Notes: a model not told the origin generated them from the letters alone. A stretch of DNA of 64,000 nucleotides from Spirodela intermedia (GCA_902729315.2 LR746281.1:191001-255000); one strand, 5' to 3'; positions 12,194 through 24,261 are shown, counted from the stretch's first letter. Made by a program: numbers and translations.

Positions 12194-13163
12194 CGGTATC
12201 CCTCGATATCCCCCACTCCTCTTCTCTCCGGGAAGGCAGGCCCCGGACAAAGTCCGCAGTCAGGCTAGGGTACCAGGTATCCGCGGCGAGCAACAGAGAG
12301 AGAGATGACTGACGGTGGGTGAGGGGGGGCAGCGAGAGGGAGGAGTGGAGGCGAAGCCTAAAACCCTAGCTTCGTGAAGGGTGGGCGAAATCGGAAGAAT
12401 ACAGTCGCGGGGGTTGCGCCAGCGTACTTTAGCCCGGTGCGCCACCGTCTCCACCTGTTCGGATGATGCGCTTCTGTTGTGTGGAGGCTGCGCCCCCTGA
12501 GATAAGCACGGGCCAGCGGGGACGGCACATAATGGGCCTAAGGGGCCGATATGTGAAAGTGGACCTCACGTTGTTCGAGGTCAATATTTGGGCCGGGTCG
12601 GGCGTATGATATAATGTTTGATTGGGATGGCCCTGGGTATTTCGGACCGGCCCATTATCAGATGCTCGTTTTAGAACCAATTGATTACCCCCACTGTTCC
12701 CCCCCAGCAGGGAACGGAATTATTATAGAGAGGGCCCAATGGGCCTGTTCCTGAAAGTGGGCCTCACTTGGGTCCAGCTCGTAGTCCGTTCTTTGAGGCC
12801 CATCTTTGGGCAGGGGAGGGCCGAAAATCGACATGTTAGCTTGGGCTGGCCTTAGGGATTACGGGCCGGCCCATTATAATCGGCCATTAAAGAGACTCGC
12901 GGGGGAACGGATTTTCAATAAAATGCTTGTAAACATGTGGAATAACAGAAAGCCCCTGAGTGTGCAGAAATAGTAGAAGCGGAACTGTTATTACAGTGGA
13001 AGAGAGTGATTATTCCGTACACACGATCTAAGCACGTCTGCGACGAATAGTAGTCAGTAGACGAGAGAGAAAGAGAGAGAGAGAGATAGCGAGAAGTGAC
13101 GACAGCGTCCGACGGCTGGTGCAGAAGCTCTGCTACTTGCCGGTGTCACCGCTCGGGAGGTTC
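12194..13163. promoter_or_regulatory. Alba upstream region with telo-box and site II motifs
   Basis: An AAACCCTAG telo-box lies at about 12362-12370. Further upstream are many GGCCCA/TGGGCC (site II) elements between about 12530 and 12885. This combination is typical of plant genes for translation and RNA-binding proteins and fits the Alba gene reading leftwards. Two stretches, about 12530-12665 and 12730-12885, look like diverged copies of each other: both have a GGCCTR..GAAAGTGG..CCTCAC start and a GGCCGGCCCATTAT-like end. A short GA tract lies near 13065. Confidence 0.5.
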
Positions 13164-14678
13164 TTACGGAAGGCTTCCTCCTCCACCGAAACCTCCGCCA
13201 CCGCCGAAACCTCCGCCGCCGCCAAATCCTCCGCCACCTCCTGCGCCGCCGCCGAACCCGCCTCCGGCGCCTGCACCACCTCCGAATCCGCCCCCACCGC
13301 CGGCTCCGACGCCTCCGCCGAAGCCTCCTCCAGCGCCGCCACCGACTCCGCCACTTTTACCGAACCCTCCTCCGGCGCCACCACCAAGTCCACCACCTCC
13401 TCCGACGCCGCCACCGGCACCGCCACCAAGTCCACCACCTCCTCCTACGCCGCCACCAATCCCACCACCTTTACCGAACCCCCCTCCGGCGCCACCACCA
13501 AGTCCACCGCCGGCTCCGCCACCGAGTCCACCACCTTTACCAAACCCTCCTCCGGCGCCTCCGCCAAGCCCACCGCCGGCTCCGCCACCGAGTCCACCGC
13601 CTGCACCACCACCGAGTCCACCACCTTTACCAAACCCTCCTCCGGCGCCTCCGCCAAGCCCACCGCCGGCTCCGCCACCGAGTCCACCACCTTTACCAAA
13701 CCCTCCTCCGGCACCTCCGCCAAGCCCACCGCCGGCTCCGCCACCGAGTCCACCGCCTGCACCGCCACCGAGTCCACTGCCTGCACCGCCACCGAGTCCA
13801 CCACCTTTACCAAACCCTCCTCCGGCGCCTCCGCCAAGCCCTCCGCCGGCTCCGCCACCGAGTCCCCCACCAGCACCACCACCCAGTCCGCCGCCAGCAC
13901 CACCACCACCACCCAGTCCGCCACCAGCACCACCACCACCACCCAGTCCGCCGCCAGCACCACCACCACCACCCAGTCCGCCGCCAGCACCACCACCACC
14001 ACCCAGTCCGCCGCCAGCACCACCACCACCCAGTCCGCCACCAGCGCCGCCACCAAGTCCACCCCCAGCACCACCACCCAGTCCGCCACCAGCGCCGCCA
14101 CCAAGTCCACCCCCAGCACCACCACCCAGTCCGCCACCAGCGCCGCCACCAAGTTCACCCCCAGCACCACCACCCAGTCCGCCACCAGCGCCGCCACCAA
14201 GTCCACCCCCAGCACCACCACCCAGTCCCCCACCAGGGCCGCCGCCAAGTCCGCCACCAGCACCACCACCAAGCCCGCCACCTTTGCCAAAACCCCCACC
14301 AATGCCACCGCCTCCTCCAAGTCCACCACCTTTGCCGAAACCACCACCCAGCCCACCTCCCCCTCCGAGCCCACCACCTCCACCTAGCCCCCCTCCGGCT
14401 CCTCCTCCAAGACCTCCCCCCGCGCCACCGCCGCCGCCGATGCCCCCTCCGAGGCCGGCACCGCCACCCAGTCCCGGTCCGCCGCCGAAGCCCCCACGAC
14501 GCCCGAAACCGCCGCCATGTTTGAACCCCTTACCGAAGATGCCGCGGCCGAGGCCTCCGAAACCGTGGCGCGGGCCGAAGAAGAAGTGCTTGTCGTCCTC
14601 GACGGCGCCGCCACTGTCGCCGGCGACCCCGCTCGACAGCAACACAAGAACCACGAGAGCTGCACCCCACACCCCCAT
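13164..14678 (-). CDS. Secreted glycine-rich structural protein (GRP)
   Basis: A single exon of 504 residues from ATG 14678 to TAA 13164. The first 20 residues (MGVWGAALVVLVLLSSGVAG) are a clear signal peptide. A short charged segment (DDKHFFFGPRHGFGG) follows, then almost pure glycine with regular modules GGGLGGGAGGG, GGGFGKGGGLGGGAG and GGGGGAGGGLG. This is the pattern of class I glycine-rich cell-wall proteins of the GRP1.8 type, which strengthen vascular walls. No cysteine-rich or RNA-binding domain is present. The exact repeat number is likely polymorphic. A long proline-rich open frame on the other strand is the mirror of the glycine codons and was not annotated. Confidence 0.85.
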   Translation of the reverse strand: MGVWGAALVVLVLLSSGVAGDSGGAVEDDKHFFFGPRHGFGGLGRGIFGKGFKHGGGFGRRGGFGGGPGLGGGAGLGGGIGGGGGAGGGLGGGAGGGLGGGGGLGGGGGLGGGFGKGGGLGGGGGIGGGFGKGGGLGGGAGGGLGGGPGGGLGGGAGGGLGGGAGGGLGGGAGGELGGGAGGGLGGGAGGGLGGGAGGGLGGGAGGGLGGGAGGGLGGGGAGGGLGGGGGAGGGLGGGGGAGGGLGGGGGAGGGLGGGGGAGGGLGGGAGGGLGGGAGGGLGGGAGGGFGKGGGLGGGAGSGLGGGAGGGLGGGAGGGLGGGAGGGFGKGGGLGGGAGGGLGGGAGGGFGKGGGLGGGAGGGLGGGAGGGLGGGAGGGFGKGGGLGGGAGGGLGGGAGGGFGKGGGIGGGVGGGGGLGGGAGGGVGGGGGLGGGAGGGFGKSGGVGGGAGGGFGGGVGAGGGGGFGGGAGAGGGFGGGAGGGGGFGGGGGFGGGGGFGGGGSLP

Positions 14679-14752
14679 TCTTCTTCTCTCCCAAGCCTCT
14701 CGTCTTCCCCTCCCCCTGCAACTCCGATAGCTGCATGTGGCCGTGGGACTAA

Positions 14753-14759
14753 ATTTATA
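14753..14759 (-). promoter_or_regulatory. TATA box of the GRP gene
   Basis: TATAAAT on the minus strand, about 75 bases upstream of ATG 14678, in a CTATAAATTT context. The spacing fits a short 5' UTR. Confidence 0.6.
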
Positions 14760-16357
14760 GTGTTCTTACAGAAATGCCGCCACGGTGATTTTACTCTTCT
14801 CAACGGCCACCAAACTTAGCCAGTAATGGGAGAAACCAGAGAGAGAGAGGAGAAGCTCTGGGTTCTCTCAAACTGCTCAACAAGGAGTCTGTGTTCAGCG
14901 CGTAGACTTGACCTAAAGACGTCCTCCCTCTCTCTCTGTCTGTCCGCAATTCTCTCTGGCCTCTGCATTGATGGCGGCACTGCAGCGTAGGCAAGAAATA
15001 ATTTACAGCTACGACCCGAAGACGTGTGGACAAGCTCTCGTAGGGAGAGATCATTGAGGGAGAGAGAGAGGGAGGGTGGGAGGGGGCATTTAAGAGTGGC
15101 CTCCTCAAAACGTCCTTAAGGCAATTCCCCATCTACTGTCCTCACTGTTCCCCGTGTACATTTATCGCCCTCATCCAGGGAAAGACGGCAACACCCATCG
15201 GCTCCCTCCTCAACTTCCCCCCCCCCCCTCCTTTCTTCTTTCACAGCCTGGCTCACCGCGGCGGCGGATCCTCATCTCCGCTGCCCGCCGCCGTTTCTCT
15301 GTTCCTCTCCCCCGGGCTAGTCGCCGACAGGAGAAGATCTCCTCCCTCTCCCCTCCCCTCCTCTCCTCTTCTCTCCTTTCCTTCTACGACTGCATGTGCA
15401 TTGAAGGCTGCGACAGAGAGATCTCTGCTCCCGGTTTTCTTCGCATGTGGGCCATCAGACGGCGCTCCGCCGCTCCGACTAGGCCCTTCGGACAGGACGC
15501 GGAGTTTTACTGCGCGGGTGGAGCCACTGTCTGAGCAGCAGGGCCCCGCTGGGGGGAAAGAAAAGCTGGTTTGGCCCAGTCGGTGGGCCCACTAACGTCA
15601 GCCTCATTCATTAACTAGTTAACAGAGAGAGCATACTACCTTTTATGGGCTTCGGCCCTGGAAAAGCCCATTTGTGGAGATGCCCTCTCTCTCTCTCTCG
15701 CTATGGGCAATGGGGGTATTTTTATAATAATCCACATTGTCATCTTCATCACGCGCTGTGTTGGCTATAATGGGCCAAAACCATATCCACCGAAGTTCAA
15801 AATCGGCCCATCTGATATGCGGGCCGAGTTCCTGAGACCTCGTCAAGATCTGACGGCGGAGACCAGCCGAAAGGACCCGAGTTGTTGTTCAGTCGTGATC
15901 ACCCGGATTACACGGAGGTTCAACGGAAAAATCAGATTTCTCGCCCCAGATTTGCCGTCTCCATTCGATTGATCGTCCTCTTGTCGTGGCGCGAGATCTG
16001 ACGTTCAATCGGTGATCCCCTCGCACGGGACCGCGGGAGAGCGATAGGGCCGATGTCAACATAGAGCGTTGCAATTTGGGCCGCCTGTTATAAATCCCAA
16101 TATGTTAGGGGTAATTTGGTAACTTAAATCACACCGTCTCTATATTTTTCGATGCGCCAAACCCCCCCCCCGCCCGTCTTCCCCTCCACTCCTCACCCAA
16201 ATCCTCTCTCTCTCTCTCTCTCGCTCGCTCGGTCCCTCTGAAATTCATCCTCGTCGCGTGGCGATCTCCTCCTCTCACGCTCCGCCCGTCGTGGTGGTTT
16301 TGATGTTTTTGAAACCGTGGGATATCAGTTGACGCGTCGGTTTGGGGTGGCGGCGCC
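14760..16357. other. Spacer upstream of GRP and of the 114-residue gene
   Basis: Divergent intergenic region. Between about 15640 and 15830 there are several site II elements (ATGGGCTTCGGCCC, TGGGCCAAAACC, CGGCCCATCTG) that could serve the plus-strand gene at 16358. CT tracts occur at 15683-15699 and 16203-16222. No gene supported. Confidence 0.5.
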
Positions 16358-16702
16358 ATGGCGAGCCCCGACAGCGAGCGCCGCCCGTGTGGTGGCGGGT
16401 TTTTTCCGCCCGTTACGGCGTCGAGGAAGCGCAAGGCGCGAGGGGACAGCTACTCCACCGCCGCGACGGAGGAGCCGCCGGAAGGGGGTGGGAACCGGCT
16501 GCTGGCCGGGTACCTGGCGCACGAGTTTCTCACGAAGGGCAGCCTCTTCGGGCGGTCTTGGGACACCGCTGTGATGCCGGAGACAAAGCCTGGGGAGGCC
16601 CCGATGACGTATGCGGAGGTGGCGCTCCTGCTGAAGACGGAGGAGGCCCAAATCCAGGGCATCGTAAACCCCACGCAGCTCGCTCGGTGGCTCCAGCTCT
16701 AA
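16358..16702 (+). CDS. Small uncharacterised protein
   Basis: A 114-residue open frame from an ATG in a strong context (GCCATGGCG) to TAA. The N-terminal third is basic and low in complexity (RPCGGGFFPPVTASRKRKAR). The second half looks ordered: NRLLAGYLAHEFLTKGSLFG (about 46-65), then MTYAEVALLLKTEEAQIQGI and NPTQLARWLQL at the end. The GC-rich codon use matches neighbours, and site II motifs lie upstream. I believe similar short proteins exist in other plants but cannot name a function or domain, so none is given. It could have an unseen intron or longer isoform. Confidence 0.62.
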   Translation: MASPDSERRPCGGGFFPPVTASRKRKARGDSYSTAATEEPPEGGGNRLLAGYLAHEFLTKGSLFGRSWDTAVMPETKPGEAPMTYAEVALLLKTEEAQIQGIVNPTQLARWLQL

Positions 16703-16887
16703 GCGCCGGCGGCGGCGGGGGGAAGCATCATCATCGGAACGGAGGCAACCTATAGTCACTCAGCTTCAGCTCCTCGTGCTGTGAAGATTATTATTTCTCC
16801 ATTTATGGAATGTAAATGGAAGACGATGGGGCCCCTCAGACGGGCAGCTGCATCTTCCTCCGCACGTGAAAGCTCGGTCAACTGTCA

Positions 16888-16889
<2 letters not shown>

Positions 16890-16934
<45 letters not shown>
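16890..16934. repeat. (CT)n microsatellite
   Basis: About 45 bases of uninterrupted CT dinucleotides, downstream of the 114-residue gene. Confidence 0.95.
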
Positions 16935-16936
<2 letters not shown>

Positions 16937-17115
16937 ACGAATCCACGACAAGATTAACATCAATTCAAGATCTGGGCTGATGATGACAGGTCTCCCAGCA
17001 TTATACATCATCCCATTGCACACGTCACCTCAAGATAAGTAAAGAATAACACAAACGAGTGCTCAAGGTTCAGAGAATACTAAGGTCAACCTCGGCATAT
17101 GGCCTTTTCTTTTCT

Positions 17116-19728
17116 TCACGCCCGCTTGATCGCAGTCGAACGCGCTTTGAGATTGAGGAAGATGGCCCTGAACATTCGATCAAGCAGCGGCTGAGTTAGC
17201 CATGAACTGGTGGGTGAATGCACGGTTGGGTTCATCCTTCTGTAACGTTTTAGCCCTATTTATGCTGAATTGCTCTCGATTATCGTCTTTAAACACACGA
17301 ATTATTGGCACGATGCCGAGATTATTGACTAAGATGAATGAATTGTGAATGATTAATTACTATAAATAAATAAATAAATAAAATGGAGCTAAGAAGAGTG
17401 AAGGTCGGGGTGGGTGGGGGAGAAACAGACCAGCACGACGCGACGAAGCTGTGGAAGACCACGCGGAACTGCAGGGGCATGTACTGGTAGTTGACCCAGC
17501 CAACTATGGGCCAGAACTGTAAAGTCAGGGAAGATCATCACCAGAGAGGTTTTTATAAGCTTCTTCAACTGTGGGACCAAGATGAGAAAATAATGGGTCT
17601 ATACCTTCCATGCGGTCAGCTGAATCGATGGATAGTCTTTTCTGACCTTGCTCCTGACTAAACCCCACGGTCTTCCTGCCATTCACGCACGGCAGTGGAT
17701 TCAGAATCTTTTTAAAGTCCCGGATGAATATATCAGCTTTTTTATACGGAATCAAATAGTAGAAAAAATAAATATTTCTCAAAGCAGGCCAAGGTTCTTG
17801 TCAACTAGTTAGTAGGTACATGCACCCTTCTTTAAGGCAAAATATCCAGGATAATGTATTTTTCTGCTTGTTATATTCCCTCTATTTAGAAAAAAAATTT
17901 ATCATAGACAGAAACACATTACAGGGGAAAATCTTAGATTTTGCACCATATTCATTGTCAGCCCCAGCCATTGACCCAAGACAAAAAAAATAATGGAAAT
18001 ATTAACGAGAGCCGCATTTAAAAAGAAAACAACAGATAGGGGTTTGACTTCCTACCATCTTGAGCTGATACTCAAAACACAGTAATTACAGAGAAGGAGG
18101 CTTCAGGGGGGGCAAAAAGCAAGAAAATCAGCAAGATGGCGTCACTGAAGACATTAGGAACCCCCTAACGTAGTTTATACATTCGAGTGAATGATTCTTT
18201 CTGAACCACACAACCATCTTCTCTTCCTAAATGTTATTTCTACCACCTTCAGGGGGGCACTTTAGGCAATTAGCTTGTAAAACTGAAGAGACATAAACGA
18301 TACGCCAATGAATAAAACTACTATTATTCATAGACTCACACTGAGTTAAAGATAAAACGAAAATGCTATTGAAGATTAAACGCAGCGGATCCCACATGTC
18401 CTTTCCGAGTGTCCCACATTAGGAGAAAAATAACGGATTAACTTTGCAAGATAGGGGTAGGTATCTGATGTTAATTATGTGAGAGATCGGCGCATCTTTT
18501 GGCGCTCAAAAGGAGGTGCTTCTTTCTGTTCACAGTTCCATGGGCTGCACCATAAAAATACATACCTTCAACAACCAGGCCATAGTACATCATGAAGAAC
18601 ATGTTGTTCCAAGGTGAAGAAGTCAGCTGCTCCAACAACACCTGGGCGAATATACTGTGTCAGCACAGTTATGTCGGAACATGGTTGAAAAAATGTCGAT
18701 GAAACTCAGTAATAATGCTCTCTGTCTGCGTACACATTTCTTTGATTCATGGTTAGGGAGTATTTTTCAATGGTACTCACCTTCTTGGCGATGGTCTTGC
18801 TGTCCTTTTTGCCCTTGAAAATGATGTCCATCAGCTTGTGCAGAAAATGCCCAAAAGGGCCCCCATAAGCGAAGCCATAGAACTGCCAAGAAGACCAGAT
18901 TAAAGACGGGAGTCAACCACCTGTGCAACTGGATCGATTGTGCTCTTTCGCCACAGGTATGACTAAATGCTTGGGCTGACCCATCGGAATCGATCACAGA
19001 AATAAGAAGTTATTACAGTCCAACGCCTATTGGCAGGTAATACAGGTAGGATACTTGGTCCATCTTTGGCAATTGACCAGAAAGACTTCCGCAAGACCGA
19101 GCGCCAAACCGTGCATCAATTTAAGTGACGACTTTCTGTTCTCATTTAAGAATTTGAGATATCTATCGAGGTTAAAAAAACAAAACAAAACAAAACAAAA
19201 ATAGGAGTGTTGACCCGGAGATGGTCGATGAAGCGCGAAGCCGGATTCCTCGACAATCGTACTCGAAGATGATCGTCAACCACTTTCTAAACCTTGAACA
19301 GAAATATGCTCGGGAACATAAAACCTATTTCCCGCCATCTTGGAAGAGATAACGCGAGGAGGACGCAGAAAAATCCCGAACACCGATCCATCTCGAATTT
19401 AGAGAAATTGTTGAAGAAGAAGAAGAAGAAGAGGAGAAATTACCATGATTAGCAGCAACCTTCTCAACTGGAGCTTCTTGATCCCAGAGATCTTCTGAGC
19501 AATAGCGTCGCTGCAGCCGGCCAGGACCCCGGCCGTTATAGCCTGACAAGCGCAAAACACACCACGAATCAAGCGAGGCGACCAATCCAAAGCGTCAGCC
19601 ACACGACCAGAAGCACAAAGCCAGGAGAAGAGGGGAGGGAGAAGCAGGGCGACCACCTTCGTCCTAAGAGGGTGAAGCTGCAATTGCTGGAGATACTTCT
19701 TCCACGCATCTGCCGCGACCTCCGACAT
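17116..19728 (-). CDS. PMP22: PMP22/Mpv17-family peroxisomal membrane protein
   Basis: Seven exons in matching phase: 19657-19728, 19444-19542, 18781-18882, 18566-18641, 17605-17675, 17431-17516 and 17116-17167. They give 558 bases (185 residues, close to the 190 of Arabidopsis PMP22). The protein reads MSEVAADAWKKYLQQLQLHP, then AITAGVLAGCSDAIAQKISG, FYGFAYGGPFGHFLHKLMD, VLLEQLTSSPWNNMFFMMYY, GRPWGLVRSKVRKDYPSIQL, FWPIVGWVNYQYMPLQFRVV and the end AIFLNLKARSTAIKRA. These are the signature segments of the Mpv17/PMP22 family, small four-helix membrane proteins of the peroxisome; family members act as pores. The basic C terminus is typical. The exact paralogue is inferred. Confidence 0.9.
19171..19200. 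repeat. (AAAAC)n short repeat
   Basis: About five units of AAAAC in an intron of the PMP22-type gene. Confidence 0.85.
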
Positions 19729-20457
19729 TTCTTCGAGGGAAAAGCGAAGCGGGCTGTCCCTCCGTAGATCTCCTCCCCTCCCCCTCTCCTTGCGCGTTCC
19801 TCGAGGCCGAACGCGGACGAGGAGCCACCAGCAGCCAGGCCACTCGCTATATACTCCCTACAAACGCAGAATTTAGAACCCCGGCCCCCATTTTGTCTTA
19901 TCTATTTCCACACTGTCCTCCCCCAGCCCCACCCCCTCGCCGTGTCTATTCTACCCTTCACGGAGTCAGCGCCTGGCGGGAAGAATTAGGAAACGACGGT
20001 GAGATTGGGGTGGAAATATACAGGGAGTTGTCCCAAGCACAACGGCGGGGCCCACGACTCAATTTTTTCCCAGAAATTGACTGATGGGCGTCTTGAAACT
20101 GCGCCCGGTGGGGCCCTAGACGACCAACCGAGGAAGATCAAGTCTTGGCTGCCCATCCACGTTGGATGCGGGCCCCACTCTGACTGACGCACCACAAGCC
20201 CGATGAGTGAGTGACACGAGCAACACGCTAACTGCGGCCGGTTTTTCATACAGAATTACAACCGAGTTCTCGATGAGGTGAGGTGAAGCTACCACAGAGA
20301 GAAAGGTCCATGGAGACGACGCTCCGATGAGAGAGGAGAGGTCCACAAGTCAACAACGGCACAAAGCAGGGGACTTCCACGCCTAGTAGCAGAGATAGAA
20401 GAAGAGAGAGAGAGAGAGAGAGCGCGGCTGTGGTGGTTGATGGGTTCTGTGTCTCTC
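19729..20457. other. Spacer between PMP22-type and MORF genes
   Basis: Promoter of the PMP22-type gene and 3' flank of the MORF gene. It contains GGGCCCAC elements near 20050 and 20170 and a GA tract at 20406-20423. Nothing else recognised. Confidence 0.5.
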
Positions 20458-22607
20458 TCATCGCTGGGTTTCCCTCCGCCGGACATAGCGGGTCCTGTCG
20501 TTGTATCTGGGCCGGTCTTGAGCTCTCTGCGGCACCGGTTCCACCCTCCGCTGCCTCTCCGGCGACCTCTGCACGATCTCCCCGTTGACGAACAGCTCGG
20601 CTGCGCGACAGAGCAAAACAAAGAGAGGTCATCCATATATCCATCTAACATACTAACAGGAAAACCGCAGCAGTTATTGGCCCAACAAAGAGAGGGCGGG
20701 GATTGGGGGAGGATCTCAGGCAGTTCTTCAAGAACACGTCCAAGTGAGTAAGCTTCCTTTCCTGCAGGAATTTGCACACCAAGTGAGGCATCCACCATGT
20801 TCATCCATCCAACTGAAGGATTACTGAACCCCGCCAGCAGCCTTCGGGCGCAACTCCTCCGGTTCCATACGTTCTAGGGTTTAATCCCCCAAACCCCAAA
20901 CCCCACCCCAAAAAAGAAAAAAGAAGAGCATGTGGGTCCGCCATGGATTCAAGCCAGTTGACTGGAATCCATACCGTGAATGTTCAAGCACAGATCTTTT
21001 AGCAGTCACAGCAGAGGAAAAGAAGAAGAGAAAACAAAAGATAAACTCCCATTTTCAGCATGCTTCGTTCATCTCAGCTATCTCGCAATTCATGAAGTCT
21101 GCCTGCCGAAACATGGGGGAATTCCAGTGGCCACCAAGACGCTGTAAATCCTAGGCGGGTGTAGAGTGTGACCCAAGGATGGTGTTCTATACCTAGATGA
21201 AACTCCTCCTGAAGGGTGGAGAGAGCACCACTTTCTGATCGGCATCGTGTGCCAAGCGGCATGCTTTCAGAGCGATGCAACAAGCATGAACAGATGTAAA
21301 CCAAGACAGAACAGAAAGGGAATATAACGAGCTTGCTGGGGCAATGGAAAGAGGATGCAAGCGCATGCCAACCACAGAAGATGGCCAGACAAGTTTCCAT
21401 GGCATTCGGTCGATGTGCTTACCCCCGTAGTCCTTGTTCTCCGGGTCGACATATGAATCAGGCAGAACAAAGAGAACTCCCGGGAGCCCTGAGCAAGTTG
21501 AAAAGAAAGTTCACATCAGACTGGTGGCTCAAAGATGACGACTCAAAAGGAAAACCCATCCATTATCGTCGGAGCATAACAGGAATCAGATGCACAACCA
21601 ATCAGATAGAACAGGGAAAAATAAAAGCACCCATCATGTTAAATGTAAAAACGGCATCATCTCACAGATGAAGATCAGAGTATGTGATGTCCGAGGAGAT
21701 GGGGAAAGAACAGATGCTGAGAGAAAGCAAGAACCTTCGAGCTTATTCGACGTCTCTTCGTCAATTTCGCATCCGAATCCAAAGTACCGCTCACAGGAGA
21801 CGTTGTAGATCTTCTTCTTAGCCTCCTCTTCGCTGAAGGAGCATTCACGAAACAAATATAGTCAGACGCAGAAATTTTAACAGAGCGATAACTTATAAAA
21901 CCTCAAACCAAGCATCTTAGAAACGTCCGATTAAGCCCTATCCCAACATAATAAGAAGACGCCGACGAACAGCAAACACAAAGCAGAAAGCAAGAGGTAA
22001 CAGAAACCGCGAGGACCAAAAAAAAAGCAGCCGCCGTCGCACAACATGTCAGCAGGACTAACCATCAGAAACCCTAAATACCGCAAGGATTGAAGGGAAA
22101 GGAAGAAAAACACTGGCAGATAGAAGTTCCCAAATGATCGCACCTGCCGAGGACCTTGGAAAGGGTCTGAATATAGCAGTCGATCATCTGCTGCTTGGTG
22201 GCACCCTCCCCGCCGGGCTTGTCCATGACGATCAGCCAGTGCTCGTAGTCGCACCCGGGGAACAGCGGCGCCATCTCGGTGGGCGGCCGATCGCTGTAGC
22301 CGGAGCCAGAGCCAGAGCCCGAGTTCAAGGGAGAATACCCCGAGTCCCCAGACCGGTTGACCCTGCACCTGACCTGGTTGAGCCTGGAGGCCGCCGGAGA
22401 AACCAGAACTCGGACAGCGTGGCTGAGCGGCGAGGTCGATGAGGAAGAGCGGCGCCGGACAAGGCCCGTGAAGGGGCACGCACCGGCGGAAGAGCCGGCG
22501 AAATAAAAGCGCTTGGAGAGGAACAGATTGCAGGGGAAACGGGGGGCTCCAGCGGCAGCGGCGGTGGCGGCGACGATGGCCCGGGCCATGGCGGCGGCGG
22601 CGGCCAT
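20458..22607 (-). CDS. Plastid RNA-editing factor, MORF2/MORF9 type
   Basis: Four exons in phase: 22144-22607, 21735-21832, 21423-21488 and 20458-20600, giving 771 bases (256 residues). The first about 80 residues are rich in Ala, Ser and Arg, as in a chloroplast transit peptide. The MORF box follows: [90 protein letters not shown] and [19 protein letters not shown], ending in an arginine-rich tail. MORF2 and MORF9 bind PPR proteins and are needed for C-to-U editing of most chloroplast sites. ATG 22607 was preferred; another in-frame ATG lies upstream at 22721. A partial duplicate lies at 47745-48195. Confidence 0.9.
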
Positions 22608-23080
22608 TGCCGTCGAGCAGACGGGATCGAGACAGAGGGAGAGTACACAAGGGTTTGTAGGTCGGACTCGGCAGGATGGGAGGAGAGGCTCACCGCCACT
22701 AGGAGTTAAGGAGGTGCTCATCTCAGGGACATAACCGGAAGATATTTGGTGAGCCGTCACTGGGCTTCCCCAAAGGCCCATTAGAGTAATCAATCAACCA
22801 CGATAGAAGCCCAGAATCCAGATTCGGCCATCAAAGCCCAAACGTGTCGGCCCAGTAAGAGCAGCCCAGTTCGTCCCGACCAGGGCCTTACCAAGCCCGA
22901 ATATACAGATCTGATTCCAGCCACATTTATTGAAGTGCTTATGAAGTCGCCCAAAGGAGTCGCCTACTGCCTTGGCCTGGAGACCATGTGCTCAGACAAC
23001 TGCAGGAAAAAGTCAACCCCAGTAAACCCAAGGAAATATTTACTAACTATATATTTTCCGCCATCATACGATTAATGTTA
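22608..23080. other. Spacer, MORF upstream and cyanase A downstream
   Basis: Site II-like GGCCCA elements (for example near 22770 and 22850) lie upstream of MORF. The sequence from about 22640 onward is the counterpart of 48150-48900 in copy B, but lacks about 350 bases present there. Confidence 0.55.
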
Positions 23081-23679
23081 TTAAGCTGAAGTGTTGGAAG
23101 AAAGGTCGACGACCTACGCGCTGTATGACAATTACTTGCCATCGAATGTGACAACCACGTGGTTTTTCTTGTTGACCCCTTTGTCTTTATTGACCAAGCA
23201 GAAGAAGTCAATGGCCCACATTTTAAAGAAAAAAAAGTGAAATTAATATCTATTGAACTTGATGAGTGAAAGTAGATATACTAAATTAGGTAAAATCACA
23301 TGGAATAATAGGTGATTTTGAGTTATTAAGTGTATTCATATGAATATATAGAAATCTCTTGATTCATAGGATTATTGAGAGGTTCGGATATGAATGGGTC
23401 AACTAGAGGGATGACAAAGGACCCAAGTAGGAACTGGGATGAGAGATTTGGAGTAGAAAGGATCTGGCCCAACTCATGGATCTATTGGCCATAGGATGGT
23501 CAAGAAATCTGCATGGGCAGTCCTCACTGCTGCTGCATGCAGGCAGATGCACCAACATGAGACAAAAGCTTATAAATTAAAGAGTGAGAAGAGTAGGAGG
23601 ATGAGGGCAACTAGATAGAGTAAGAGGCAAATGAAGGATGCTGAGAGGATGAAGAGAAAATGTTACACAAGGAGAGGGA

Positions 23680-24261
23680 TACATACTCCCAAAAAATGGA
23701 GATAAGAGACAAAAGTTTCACAGAAGTCAGGTTGCAGACAGCCAGTGGCTTTCACTCAAAAACTTTCAAAATACAGAATAGAGAATGAGGACACAATAAA
23801 GAGAGAGAGAAGCAAAGAGACCCAAATGGGACTCTTCTGTTATACGACATGGGTAGCTAGATCGAGGCAATTGATATCTAAGACTCTGAGGGTTCATAAT
23901 AATTTCCCTTTTTCCTCCCTTCTTTGTAGTTGAGTTTCATATGTTGAGATGCTAATGCCATTGGTTTGACTGGTTAACACAACTATGGAACCTCCTCTAA
24001 CCTCTCCTGATCCAAGGATAACAACCTAACTATTTTTTATTCTGAATTACTAAGTCGGTCTTTCATGGAGCTGTTGATGCTTCATTTTTTACTAATCTTG
24101 ATCTAATCCTAATTATTCGATTGTTATGATCCAGAGATATTGGACCCATTAGCTTGTCAGTGAACTGCATGGTCAACATCTTGATGTCTGGTCCTTGATT
24201 GTTGCCCCTTTGACTCCTTTGCCAACATGGCAAGGGAGTCATGGCGAGGGCCTCCATAATA
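23680..24261 (-). repeat. Gypsy 3' LTR
   Basis: Matches 35200-35631 over most of its length, including a CAAGGATAACAACC..CTA block and GAGTCRTGGYGAGGGCC near the right end. It has about 130 extra bases (about 23840-23970) not present in the other LTR. The left end adjoins the target duplication. Confidence 0.82.

Noticed and set aside
13096-14730. A 544-residue proline-rich open frame on the plus strand, resembling an extensin.
   Set aside because: It is the reverse complement of glycine codons (GGN read as NCC). The minus-strand frame has a signal peptide, a TATA box and a clean end; the plus-strand frame has none of these.
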